From Russula earlei (lineage: Eukaryota; Basidiomycota; Agaricomycetes; Russulales; Russulaceae), in contig JAGFNK010000061.1 of the NCBI GenBank assembly GCA_025769875.1, forward strand, positions 1 to 64,000: 64,000 nt of DNA, given 5' to 3'. The notes below the pieces were generated by a model, which did no database searches, was not told the origin of the DNA, and saw nothing but the letters and a program-made list of their open reading frames with translations. Each line of letters opens with the position of its first letter. Within the stretch, counting starts at the first letter, position 1. This document shows positions 1 through 11,331 of the stretch, piece after piece. The position numbers and the translations under genes are program-made.

Positions 1-470
1 CAAGTTTATGCCTCTGTAGTCCTATTGGATGGTACCAAAGAGTCTAGAATAGTCCCAGGTCTTTGTAATCGACCCTGTACACTGTATATAAGCCCCAATG
101 AAGCATGGCAGTCGTCAGACTGTCCATTTGTGATACTCTCATCTTCCTGGGTACTCCCCTGCGACTGCTCAGTTTAAAGACTCCCCTCGCTTCCAAGGTA
201 CTCCTCTACGACCGCCTTGTTTAAAGCCCCCTCGTTGCACTGGCTTCTAACCTTCGCCTTTGCCTCCAGTTACACGTACCAGTCCCCATCTGGTACATCT
301 TAGTCATTTGGCTCGTCCTCTTGTTCAACGCTGCCTATGCCGCGTACCATCTGTTCCGACCCTTGCCCACCTGCTCCTGAGTCCACACGGATCAGCAGTA
401 CGTGTCTTGACAAGAGCTGCTCACCATACCTTACTCTACCCCTCCATTTCAACCCCCTAAACCCTCATGG

Positions 471-1465
471 GCTCAAAGCAACATGCTTCAAATTGCCAGC
501 CTGCACCAACACGTACTACTGGCCAAAGGAAGGCTGCCCAAAAAAAAACTAGTGGAAATGAAAGTGACAGCTCAGGCACTCCCACTTCGACCAAAGCGAT
601 CACAACCACGAGCTCAGGCTTCCAAGACATCCCTTCCTGCTATTGATGAGGATGGGGAGGAAGAGTCCTATGCCTATGTAAATGCAGAAGCTGGGGAACT
701 CAGTCCACTGGACCTATATACTCTTGCAGATGACAGTAAACGCTGCCTCACACATCGGACCCATAGAAGGGAGTGATGCTTCAATTGAAGAGGAAGGTGT
801 GCAAATAATGATGAATTGACCCCTTTCACCTGGTGACTAGTGACCCCAGGCTGTCCAACAATCAACCTCACCTTTGATGTCCCATACAAAAATGTATCTC
901 AGGAACTTGCTGTTGAATCTGACATCTCATTTTCAGATCTTCTTGTCCAAATTGCAGCCAAAATGGAAACGAGCATCATCTGTCTATCGCACATTGGATA
1001 CATCCTTCCCTGGATGGTGCCCAAGATGGGCAAGCCTGTTGCAAAGTTGCTTGAAGATGGAGCTTCCTTTCAAAAGCTAATCGAGCATGTGTGGAACCAT
1101 ATCAATGAACAGAAGGCGAAAAAACCATGGAAAGGGCAAAGTCAAGCCTTTCAGCATCCAGATTGTTGATACCTCTGAACCAGGCACAGAAAAGGTGCGC
1201 CTAAATGCTACTCCGCATAATTTCATCTGACGATTTCTCGACTGGAAGGGTCCAGGGAAAAGAAAGACCCAGGTACAGTCAGCACCCTCAAATGCGCTTT
1301 CGGATCTCCCTGGCCAAGAACAACATGAACTTTTAAAGCTCTTGACTGATAAACACCAGTGCGAAAAGCACAATATGCCTGTGCTATGTGCAAATGAATG
1401 GAGTACACTACCAGTACACGATGGAGGATCTGAGCATTTGGGCCTCCTTGTTGGTATGCGCCATT
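471..1465 (+). pseudogene. Decayed repeat-associated ORF
   Basis: Plus-strand coding traces run through several frames: a Ser/Thr-rich start at 469, then a stretch around 840-1169, then a segment around 1388-1460 that reads NGVHYQYTMEDLSIWASLL. I recognise this last motif style only as part of repeat-associated ORFs of agaricomycetes and cannot name a function. At least three frame changes and several stops separate the pieces, so it is not expressed as one protein. The reading breaks off shortly before the inverted-repeat element that starts at 1485. A TATA-like tatataag lies near position 86. It could also be a badly decayed host gene. Confidence 0.4.
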
Positions 1466-1484
1466 GTTTTCTTTTGGATCTTCA

Positions 1485-1902
1485 TAGCTTATTTGCCATT
1501 TTCAGTGCACTTGGCAGAGCTTGAATTCCACCCAAATCGGCACAGAAACCCCCTCAAACATGCGGGATGAATATCTCCCTCAAAACAGCTTCAATTCATA
1601 CGAAAATTATTGTCCCTGAATCGCCTGAATGAGGGCTAGGCAGCCCCATTGTTTTCATGAGATTTGAGTGAGAATTGGTGGAGCTGGACTCAAGCCACCT
1701 CCACATGTGTATTAGATGAATTACAACTCAAAATCATGGTCTATATCTATTATTTTTCCCTCATGTTGTACCCATGGGCTGTCTTGAGGCAGCCCCATAG
1801 TATTTTTGACTCAAGTGTTGTGGTGTGCAACATTGTTCTCAGTGTGATCGGAGTGACGGCCAGCCACTCATTGCCCCTCTCACCTCCATTCTGACCATCC
1901 TT
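1485..1902 (+). repeat. Left inverted arm
   Basis: Pairs with 3758-4178. Both arms encode the same spurious short ORF beginning MSENWWSWTQAT, on opposite strands, which is how the repeat stands out. Confidence 0.8.
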
Positions 1903-2043
1903 TGCCCTCATTCCCACCACACCCACTGTCTCAGCTGCATCAGTTGCACTGCTCCCTTCCAACTCGCATTTGGCCCTCCACACCCACAGTCGCAGCCGCG
2001 CCAGTCACACTGCCTGCGTTGACCTGCCATCTGTCTTCACCAC

Positions 2044-3054
2044 GTGCCACACTCCTTCAGCATGCCAACTCAGTTAGAATACCTCAAGCTCAAGTGGGAT
2101 CTGGAGGACCTTATTACCTCCTCGTCAAGACTCCGCATGTGTGACCGGAAAGACCTAGATGAATACTACCAGAGTTTCAGGGCAATCTGCGGTCCCCTCA
2201 TCCATGCATGCCACCTGTGCTACAAAGATTGCGATGAGTCATTCTGGCTCGGACTCCACCCGGACGACCACTGGATGGTCTCCCAACATCTCGGCCCCTG
2301 GCGCCCGAACAAACAGCAGAGGCACTTTGTCGATTTCTGAGAAGTATCCGACACACTAGTCAAGATATTCTCTCAGCGTCCCTGTGACATTCAGCAGGAA
2401 CGCCAACTCTGCTCTGCAGATGAAGACGACTACACATACCCTGCACCCATGCCCGCTCCAGCCTCCGTCCCTACATTGTGCACCATCACCTCCACCTCAC
2501 CTGCCTTGCCCATCATCCCTGCGGTTCCCACCTCATCCGCCGTTCCCATCACCTTGTTCACCACTGCCATCCTCAACTCGCCAGCCATCATCGCCTCGGC
2601 TCCACCTGCCCTTGCCATCCCAGCATCGCCCACATTCACCATCGTCGCCACCTCGTCTGTCCCCACCGCCGTAGCCTCAGCCATGACATTGCCTATTGCC
2701 ACTGTCCCCGTCTTTGCCCAACCAGCTCCCGCACCCTCAGTGTCGCCTGCTATGGCCACTGTCTCAGCTCCATGCACAACCACCATCTCAACCTCACCCA
2801 CCAACGTTTTAGCGCTGCCCACCACTTCAGCCCTCGCAGCCTCATCTGCCACCCCCACCTTCGTCTCATCCGCTCCCGCGCCCTCAGTTGTCTTGTCACC
2901 CTCAGTCTCAGCCGCCGCCACTGCGCCCCTAGTTTTGCCAGCCATCTCCGTCGCCCCAGCTTCAGATCAGTCAACCACCAGCCACCGTGCTCTTAGCCTT
3001 GCCAGCCGCCTTAGTCTCGTCAGCCGCCACCATAGCCTCAGCCTCAGCCACTGA
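2044..3054 (+). pseudogene. Gag-like ORF with one in-frame TGA
   Basis: The ORF from 2044 reads LEYLKLKWDLEDL, then DLDEYYQSFRAICGPLIHA and FWLGLHPDDHWMVSQHL. This resembles the gag-like N-terminus of fungal retroelements (an LDEYYRSF...F..GFHPDDR type pattern). A TGA at 2338-2340 stops it, but the same frame continues as EVSDTLVKIFSQRPCD and then as an Ala/Pro/Ser/Thr-rich low-complexity tail to 3054. The simplest reading is one gag-type ORF with a single nonsense change. Beyond 3054 the low-complexity DNA goes on in other frames to about 3660. No protease, integrase or reverse transcriptase is present nearby. Confidence 0.5.
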
Positions 3055-3757
3055 CGTCTTAGTGCCACACGCCGCCACCTCCACCACCATCTCACAAGCC
3101 ACCACCGCCATGCCCTTGTCAGCCACAGCCGCTGTCGCCCCTGTGTCGCCCTCAGTTGTCGCCTTTGCCCCATCTGCCTCCACCATCGCACCAGCTCAGT
3201 CTGCTGCCACCTTCTCAGTCTCAGCCTCAGTCTTCTCAGTCTTAGCTGCCGCTTTAGTAGTTTCACACAACACCAGCACCACCCCAGAAGACCAAGAAGG
3301 CCTCGGCCACAAACTTAGCCACAACACGCCACAATAGGAGCAGAAGCCGCCACCACGCCGCCACTGCCACCACAGGAGAAGCAGTTGCTGACGCCAACAG
3401 CACACCGCATGCCACCTCCCACATTGCCTCCCCATCTGTTCGCATGCTCTCACCTACATCTGCTGCCGACACCTGCAGTGGAGATGACCCCACCACCGCT
3501 GCCACAAGGCAACAGATCCCACCCCCGCACAAGCCTGCCCACTGCATCCTCTTTCTCAAGTCCTCACCACCTACGTCTCTATCTACGAACTCACTGCTCA
3601 CCTGCCTATGCCTTCACTCCTCAGTCCACGCCTGCTGCCACCACCTGCAATGGAGACGACTCCTGTATATAAAAACACCCTAGCTACTCTGTAGTAGAAA
3701 GAGTTCAGAATAGGACCCCTCTTTGCAACCCACTCCTCTCTGTCTGTGAAAAACAAG

Positions 3758-4178
3758 AAGGATGGTCAGAATCGAGAGGCGAGAGGGGTAATGAGTGGCT
3801 GGCCGCAACTCCAATTCGCACTGGAAACAACATTGCACACCACAACACTTGAGTCAAAAATACTATGGGGCTGCCTCAAGACAGCCCATGGGTACAACAT
3901 GAGGGAAAAATAATAGATATAGACCATGATTTTGAGTTGTAATTCATCTAATACACATGTGGAGGTGGCTTGAGTCCAGCTCCACCAATTCTCACTCAAA
4001 TCTCATGAAAACAATGGGGCTGCCTAGCCCTCATTCAGGCGATTCAGGGACAATGAATTTCATATGAATTGAAGCTGTTTTGAGGGAGATATTCATCCCA
4101 CATGTTTGAGGGGGTTTCTATGCCGATTTGGGTGGAATTCAAGCTCCGCCAAGTGCGCTGAAAACGGCAAATAAGCTA
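3758..4178 (-). repeat. Right inverted arm
   Basis: Reverse complement of 1485-1902 with scattered substitutions and a few small indels, for example around 3820-3835. Confidence 0.8.
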
Positions 4179-4435
4179 AAAAAGATTTATGTGATTTTCC
4201 TGATGCTAGGCTTCAACCTTGCCATAGACTTGTTACTGTAATACTATGGCTGGTCCTCCTCCATTGGACAATTCAGGAGTTTCATTGGCACAGATGTTAT
4301 GTTAGATTGGTTGCCTTTGGCAGCCAGCTGACCCACTTCCAGACCTTCAAGTTTGGGTACATCCCATGTGAACATTCAACCTCCCCCTTTGCTCTGTCCT
4401 TTGTGACAATTCGTGCCAACTCATCACAACACAAA

Positions 4436-4690
4436 AATCTCGACGTCGCGCGGTTGTTGCTGCCGATGTCGACGCGAAGAATCGGGACAAACAGACACCA
4501 TTGCATCTCACCTCATACTCGGGTGCAGTGGCCTCGAGATCGTCAAGCTTCTAGTTAAACGAGGAGCAGATTTACACGTGCAAAGTGACGATGGACGCCA
4601 TCTCGACAAGAATTATGTGCAGGACATAGGGAGGTTGTACAATATCCGTCGAAGAGTGGTGGACAAGGGGGCGTAGGGCTTCACTGCACT
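4436..4690 (+). pseudogene. Ankyrin-repeat gene fragment
   Basis: Translating across frames gives ankyrin-type pieces: NLDVARLLL, then DVDAKNRDKQTPLHLTSYSG, then EIVKLLVKRGADLHVQSDDG. At least one indel separates them and no start or domain context remains. It ends near 4690, about 130 bp from the last possible UVE1 exon. It is a relic of a longer ankyrin protein. It is not an obvious recent copy of the NLR at 56-60 kb, because its repeats differ. Confidence 0.6.
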
Positions 4691-4821
4691 TGAATTCCTG
4701 CACGGTCTCGAACGCGTCGTTTCCTAGCCGTCTGGTGTTCAATACTGTTAAGGCAACAATTGAGACGAGGTAAACTAATACCCACATCAACTGGATCGTT
4801 TTGTGAAACTGTTTCCCGTTC

Positions 4822-7052
4822 TCACGTGTGCATAGCTTTCTGCTTTCCTTTAGCACTGCTGCTCGGTTTCCTGCGTGGATGCGCAACCTTTATGGATTCC
4901 AGCGCATTTCCCTCGACAGCAGGCGGTCCCTCTAGGCCTTCCCTGACTGTTGTGACAGGGTCAACATCCGCCGGCAACTCCAGATCCCATTCTTCGTCAT
5001 TGTCTGTGAAATAGGTGTCCATGTCGAGTTCAACTATACGATAGAAGATTATCGCAAACCTCTGTTCTTCGACTTTCGTCGCGTCCGCACAGATCTTGCC
5101 TCTTCTTGGCCATCTTCTGCAACTTCAGCTTTTTCTGGGCGCAGATTGTTCCAGATAACCGGAGCGAGGCCATACATTCGATATAGCTGGAAGACGGCCT
5201 GCTCTTTATCCTTCGCTTCGATCATAACGTCCATCCATTCCCGCTCGCCTGGCGCAAGCCACCACCAGCCTATGCCTTCCACGTCCAGCTCTTTTGGGAG
5301 GACGGAGCAGCGACGAGCATGTGCGCGCTTTTCCATGACCGTCACCGCGCCCGGTCGAGGGGACGAGAGATGCTGTTTGGGCTTGATACCCTTCCTGTGC
5401 CAAATCGCATTGATACGCGGAATGAGAGTCGTCAAAGGTTCGGATGATGGCTGGAGCAAGCAAGAGGTCAACTGCGCATCAAATATCGTGAGATGGAGCT
5501 CACGTAAATCCAGTCGTGATGATAATCAAACTAACATTGACCTCAGTATTGTGACCGGTCGAGCGGAATAGAACTCACAACAAGAGGTAAATCAAGCTCT
5601 TCACAGAGAGGAAGAATATCATCCACATTGTAACATATCTCGACGGGCGGGGATAATCAGATGCAGCTTTCGTTTTCATAGAAATACAATTCATGACTGA
5701 CCTCGTCGTTCTCCACAACCGAGGCGCTCTTTGATATCACCAGAGAGCAAAGTCCTATAGTTTTCCTTAAAGCGGGCCAGTGTTGCTGCTTTATCGCCAT
5801 ATACGCCCTACTTTTGTCAGTTCCAATTTCCTTGGATTGGAGAGCGGTGTGAGACTAACACCGATATGTATTACGATGACACCATCTTTTCCTATACCCA
5901 TGTGCTTCAATATCGAACAGTGATCTAGACAAATATGGCTCGTTTGTGACCGACATCAAAATTATGATCACCTGGAGGACATACAACGTAATTCCCGGAC
6001 CGACGCATCTACGACGTTCTGCTTGGGAGAGCCGATTTGGGTGAACTGGAAAGAAGGGTGGTGGGAGTTGACGATAGCAAGAAAAGACTCGTGCTGGTGG
6101 CCCACCTGACCAGGATGCAGAGTCATCCTATGGCCGTATTGGTTGGCAAGATCGCCGGCGGTCTGCACGAAGTCGCGGTCAGTCCTCTACGTAGGAGAAA
6201 ACGGAGGGGTCATGTCCGTACTTTCAGCTCGGCGGCCGCGTAGTCCAAGTCGTATCCGTATTTGTCGTGCGACGCAAAGGGAAATAGTTCCGAAGAGATG
6301 CGCATGAAACGGATCCTTGGCGAAAAACGTGTGAGCCTCAGCCTTCGTCGGCGGTGGGCACCGCATGACGTGTTTACGGCCGACGGACCTGTTGTCCTCG
6401 TTCCACTAGGACCAAACGGCGGGTTAAGTTCCGGGGGGACGCGAGGCCCGTGACTATTTCTAGCGAGGGGCCATGCGAGGACCCACCTGGATGAGTTTGG
6501 CGAGATCTCTCGTATTTCGGATGCCCAGGTCTTTGGCAAAGTCGAGGCCATGTTTGAGGATGGTATTTATGCGGCAAGTCCTGTTCGGCTTACTTTGTGA
6601 GGAAGGAACGCGAGCGACAGACGGACATCGAATCGAGAGGAGAACGAACCGACTGCAAAAGATGGGATCCGGCTTCACGGCTCGGAGGACGGTGTTGAGA
6701 CAAGCCTTCAAGAATTGAAATGAGCACGCCGCACAGGAACACCCTGACTCACGTATCCCAATCGCCCTGGGATAGAGCACGCGTAGGTGATCAGCCGCAG
6801 GAAGATATTCTGAGAAGAAAAGAAACCTAGGAATGTAGTCGTTTTCGACTCGACCGGAGGGATATCGTACGTCACTGGCTCTACAACCTTAGAGTTGGTC
6901 TTGCGCCGACGTTTCTTTGGCCGGTGTTGGTCGTCCTCCGACTCAGTCAATGGGCTCTCCTCACGTTCAGGTTGTTGAGGTTCTGCCGATTTCTTCTGAG
7001 CCTGTTGTACTCTTCTCGAAGACCTTGTCCGCATCTGCAAAGCAGGAGCCAT
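4822..7052 (-). CDS. UVE1: UV-damage endonuclease (UVDE/UVE1 family)
   Basis: UVDE enzymes nick DNA 5' of UV photoproducts and start alternative excision repair; they are TIM-barrel metal enzymes of nucleus and mitochondria. Splicing gives a basic, low-complexity N-terminus (KKRRRK, a likely nuclear signal), then GRLGYACLNTVLRAVKPDP, RTCRINTILKHGLDFAKDLG, RFMRISSELFPFASH, HRMTLHPGQFTQIGSPKQ, HCSILKHMGIGKDGV, GGVYGDKAATLARFKENY, VENDE, CYNVDDILPLCEELDLPLV, DYHHDWIYP, PGAVTVMEKRAHARR and MIEAKDKEQAVFQLYRMYGL. Exons: 7052-6827, 6766-6753, 6705-6650, 6580-6487, 6405-6389, 6315-6222, 6162-6106, 6045-5985, 5924-5860, 5807-5702, 5638-5579, 5530-5504, 5450-5049. Two exons are only 14 and 17 nt. Exon 5807-5702 is one base too long (extra G near 5720), shifting the frame. 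Alternative starts are 7124 and 7034. An acidic segment at 5022-4822 may be a further C-terminal exon; that splice is unclear. Confidence 0.9.
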
Positions 7053-7288
7053 GGCTAATCGCAGGGCTCTCGAGCCCCTAATCCGTTGACTGTTGAGGCC
7101 GGGAATGAAAAGCATTCCTTCCACATTCCACGTTTCCGATCACTGGCTTACCATTCGGCGATTACTCAAGTAACCACTGTCACTGTCGTGGTAAATAAAA
7201 TTGGTGTGATTATACCAAAAAAAAAAAAAGGCGAGTACAAGAGCCCCGCATCGCGGGCTGAAATGTGTCAGGTGTAAGCGGGTCACGG

Positions 7289-10200
7289 TTAGCGTTCAGA
7301 ATACAGACACATCCGATCGTGCGTCAGGTCATCGTACATCGAGTCGTCGTGTGTGACGAGACACGAGTCAGGCATCATGTCTCTCACCGTTACGATCTGG
7401 CCCTTGCATCGCCCGTCGAGAGCCACGACCTTGTCACGGACCTGCGTTGGCGGCACAGGCACGAGGTAGATGATCGGCACGATGAGTGACTCGTGATCAT
7501 CCATCAGCAGCGTCGCCGTTCGAGGAATGTAGTCCGACCCTGTATCGAGCACACCCTGCAATTTGCCCTCTCTGCTTTCGTGCCTGCCGTAGTCCCATTC
7601 GGGGAAGCCGGCGCTATCTCCCCGCGAACCTCTGATCTTGACCATCATTCCGATCTTGTTGGCCGCATAGGCCGGGTCAACGAGCCAGTTCTTGTCCAAT
7701 TCTGAGATACAGAGTGTGAATTGGCGCGGAAAAGGACACGAATCCAATCAAGGCTTACTGAATGCTGTCTTCCCTGTCCGTTCATGTGGTGGGTACGCGG
7801 CTGGGGTCTCCGCCGGCATGTCGGAACGACCAGTAAACATTCCGGCCGGTGTCTGGGCATTGTACACCGTTGACCCGTAACCTGGTCCACCAGGGGTAGG
7901 CGCAGATGCTGGCGTCGGAGCCCCGAAAGCGGGGGTCGGTGCACTCTGTTGACGTTGTGTTGGTCTATGAATCGACAGCTATCTCAAACGGCTTACCCAG
8001 CTTGACTCGCCCCACCCTCCTGATGCAGGTGGACCTGGACTGGCCCAGCCGTTGTTAGCTGGCGCGGGCGCGGACGAACTCTCGTTCGAAGAGGATGGCT
8101 TTGGCGTGGCCCCGCCCCAAGCAGGTGTTGCACCGCCCCATCCTGATCCGGTGCCACTGCTCTTGGTCGTAGCAGCTGCATAGGGATTCGGCGTTCGAGC
8201 CGATGAGCCCCAGACTGGGGTTCTCCCGCCTTCCTGTGCATACGGATTCGGGGTTTGAGAACTTGTAGTGAAAGGTGTTTTGCCCCCTTCCGTGTACGGA
8301 TTAGGTGTCTTCGAGGAGCCCCACGCTGGCGTCTTCCCGCCTCCAGCGGCGTACGGATTAGGTGTCCGGCCACCACTCCAGCCTCCGCCAGACGTGGCAT
8401 ATGGATTGGGTGTCCGGCCACCGCTTCCGAAGCCTCCGTCACCGAAGCTTCCACGAGGGGGACCCATGTCACGACCACCCTCAAGTGGCTCAAGCTTGCC
8501 GTCCCTGCTGGAGGACGATGAGCACCAAGTTTTTGTGCAAAAGATCAATAAACATACTTTCGGCGGTATAGCTTTTCCTTCTCAATAGTGATGACTTTAT
8601 TGTTAGAATTAAGTTCCACACGAGCGATGGGGCCATTGGTATCTTTGATGGTGCCAACGTAGCCTTTTTGGGGACCCTTAACTACAGTGACAAGTAACAC
8701 CGATGAGTCTGTCTCGCAGACCACGGTTCATGCCTGATCCAACCATGCCGCCTGTCGCGGTACCGCCGCTCAGAGCAGGGTTCATTTTTGAAAGGTCGGT
8801 ACCAGGGCGAATGATGTTTCCTTTCGGGGCAAGGGAGACAAGGGACCGGGCTCGTGTCACAAAGACGCCACCGTTTTCCATAATTTCGCGATTGTGTAGG
8901 AATGCAAAGAAGGACTGGTGGACATGAAGAACGCGACCCTTCCGAGCCTGAAATGCAAAGATTAAAACCTCCTTAAGAGAGAAAATTTCTCATACCTCGC
9001 CATCATTTTCCTTCATATTGTCACCCACTCGCAATTCATATCCCTCAGCGTCTGTTGCGATGGCGCGGTTGGAGTCACGACGCATGGATATCTGATGTGG
9101 TTGAACCAATCGCACTTGCCCATTCTGGTCCAGAACACGAAATGAGTCCCGCTCGGTCTTGAAGATTACACCAACAGTTTGGTTGCTGGACATGAGATGA
9201 GACATTTGGGGGACACACGTCAGGAAGAATACTTACTCCAGCTGGACCAAATCATGAAGTTCATAGTTGCCTACGATGTTCGTGCCCGCGCCAACCTCTG
9301 CAGCCTCACGAAGGTCCTTTGAGAAGACGGAAACCTATCGAATGCAGAACGCTTAGCGATGCAGGGCAGGTAAACGAGTCAAACAGACCTCTTGCATAGA
9401 CATGTCGGACAAGAATGTTACGATGTTACCCGACACGGAAATGACGAGACCGGACTCGTCGGCATTCTTCCCAGACATCACTTTGACATGGTCTCCGGGC
9501 TTGAATCGCTTTCTGACGCTCCGCGCCGGCACCTGGACCTTCTGTCCTTCAAGATCGAACGTACCGACCGGATTCACGGTGACCACGTCCAAGTTTATGG
9601 ATTCGACGATACCGTGAACCCCCGCTTGTTCGCCTTCAAATACCTCAACATGGTCACCGGGCTGCAGCACAGCTATGGCAGCCTTCCGCGTGGCTTCGGC
9701 GATAAGAGAGAGGTCAACTGTGTTTTCCATGCCCTCGCCTTCTTGGTTTCCCCGCGCAAATCGCGTGATCTCATCCAGCGTGGGATTGACATTTTCAGTC
9801 ACTATCGCACTGAGCTTGAAGTCTTTCTCGATGAAACCATCTTTGTACGTGTCATTTTGGAAGATGTAGGCTTGGTTTCGCTTCGAGACCATCTTGCGGC
9901 CATAGACTTTTACGACCTCCTCATAATTGAAGAACCGCTGAGGTGGGCGGACACCCACAGAGACTGCGAGACCAGTCTTCTTCCGCTTCTTGCCATCGAT
10001 GACGACGTCGTCTTTGGGGTTGAGGTCAATGCGTGGGACGAACTTAAGTCCGACCTCCTCCCCGTTTTCGGTGATGTCCACCACTTGGGCGAGGTCTCCT
10101 TGGTACTTGCCTCGCTTGATGCGGACCCAGTTTCCTGGATTGACGGTTGTTTCCTGCTTTTTGATCAAGAGCAAGCTAGCCATTTCATCGATTGGAACCA

Positions 10201-11188
10201 GGGTGACGCCACGACTGGGATAGATTCCGACGAGCCCATTGCAAGCCTCGCTGACCTGCTTCTGACTGAGAGCCTCGACGTAGATCATGCCGGGGAGGGA
10301 CTCGCGCTCGAAAGCAGAAAGAATTTGTAACGGACGGTTCGAAAATTCAAGGTCAAGGGACTTGCGCATGAGACTGAAAACGAGGTCTCGTTCGCGACCG
10401 GGCTAAGGGAGATATCGTCAGCACTGGGACATGTACGCATGATCTGGAACGGATACCTACTTTACACCGCACTTGCCAGAGGTTGGCATCTTGTACAGAA
10501 GGCATCAAGAGTCGTTGGGGAACCTCGTTCATATCTCCGGTGTAACGAACGGCCGCCCGCTTGTAACGTTGGCTAACGTCCTTTGCTATTTTCGCCAAGT
10601 CCTGGTCATTGAGCTCTCTGTCACGCCTATCGAGGCGAACGTGGTGTACCGATCTTCTCTGGCCATCTTCGTCATCGCCCTCGCCCTCAGGCTCCGCGAT
10701 AAACTCGTCTGCAAAGCAGTTCGAGTCGGAATGATTTGTATGGCAAGGAGAAGTTGAACGCACCTCTACCATACTCCTCGTCTTCCTCTTCCTCGTCTTC
10801 ATCCTCGTTCACCTCTGCTTCAACATCGAGGAAACGGTTTACGGCGGTGCGTTTGTGGCGACGCTGAGGACAACCTCTGTCTTGAAGAAGGTGGTACCAC
10901 TTATTGAAAGATTGGGCGACGCACCTTTTGCCGTTTGCTGGAACGAGACACGCCTTCCTCGTCCTCTTCCTCGTCGTCCTCGTCGTCCTCGTCTTCCTCG
11001 TCATCGAAATCTTCTTCCTCATCACCCTCTTCGTCCTCTTCTTCCTCGTCCTCCCTTCTTCGTCGTTCCTTGTTGCGTCTGCGGCCGCTCCCATGATGGG
11101 AGGTCCCTTGTTCCTCTTGTTCTTCTCTGTCCTCATCTGTACGCGTATACGATGCGGCCCCGTATCGTTCCTCCTCGGCGTCGGACAT
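7289..11188 (-). CDS. SPT5: Transcription elongation factor SPT5
   Basis: Spt5, with Spt4, forms DSIF, which clamps RNA polymerase II during elongation. The N-terminus is very acidic (Asp/Glu runs, then KRQKRRHKR). Next comes the NGN domain (ERESLPGMIYVEA, SQKQVSEACNGLVGIY), several KOW modules (VNPGNWVRIKRGKYQGDLAQ; ALDGRCKGQIVTV near the end) and a C-terminal region with five TPNPY motifs preceded by R, K or Q and spaced by Gly-rich linkers, the substrate-type CTR of fungi. Exons: 11188-10925, 10863-10764, 10708-10461, 10402-9389, 9334-9237, 9185-8996, 8947-8558, 8504-7997, 7945-7759, 7701-7289, for about 1136 aa, normal for the family. Exon 8947-8558 holds one extra base near 8690 (gttacttgtcactgtag), breaking the frame inside DRLIGVT-VTVVKGPQKGYVG. 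The start at MSDAEEERYG fits well. The 3' end lies 237 bp from the UVE1 start, same strand. Confidence 0.95.
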
Positions 11189-11331
11189 GGTAGGATGGGA
11201 AAGGAAGGGAGAAAACAGTGTGTGGTCAGTACAGTAAGGAAAGGTGGTCACGTGTCATCCGCACCAGTCCGGACCGTGAACGGGCCGCCAACGACCTGAC
11301 ATGCCCGTGTCTTATCTCAACACGAACAAAG

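Larger units (their letters stand above)
1485..4178. mobile_element. Element with ~415-bp inverted arms around a gag-like core
   Basis: The arm at 1485-1902 returns as reverse complement at 3758-4178 with roughly 90% identity by eye, starting at tagcttatttgcc and ending next to ctgaccatcc. The interior carries a gag-like ORF and a long Ala/Pro/Ser/Thr-rich tract, then a TATA-like tatataaaaacaccc near 3666. Long inverted arms around a gag-like ORF are not the normal layout of an LTR retrotransposon, whose LTRs are direct repeats. It may be two opposed LTR remnants or a foldback-type element. I saw no convincing target duplication. Confidence 0.6.

Noticed and set aside
1664..1894. MSENWWSWTQ... 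protein found twice on opposite strands
   Set aside because: It is the inverted arm itself, seen on both sides; no protein family.
2430..3300. Ala/Val-rich and Arg/Leu/Trp-rich minus-strand frames
   Set aside because: Shadows of the low-complexity plus-strand tract after the gag-like ORF.
9392..10330. 312-aa plus-strand open frame
   Set aside because: Exactly antisense to the SPT5 NGN/KOW exon; composition follows the complement and no domain is seen.
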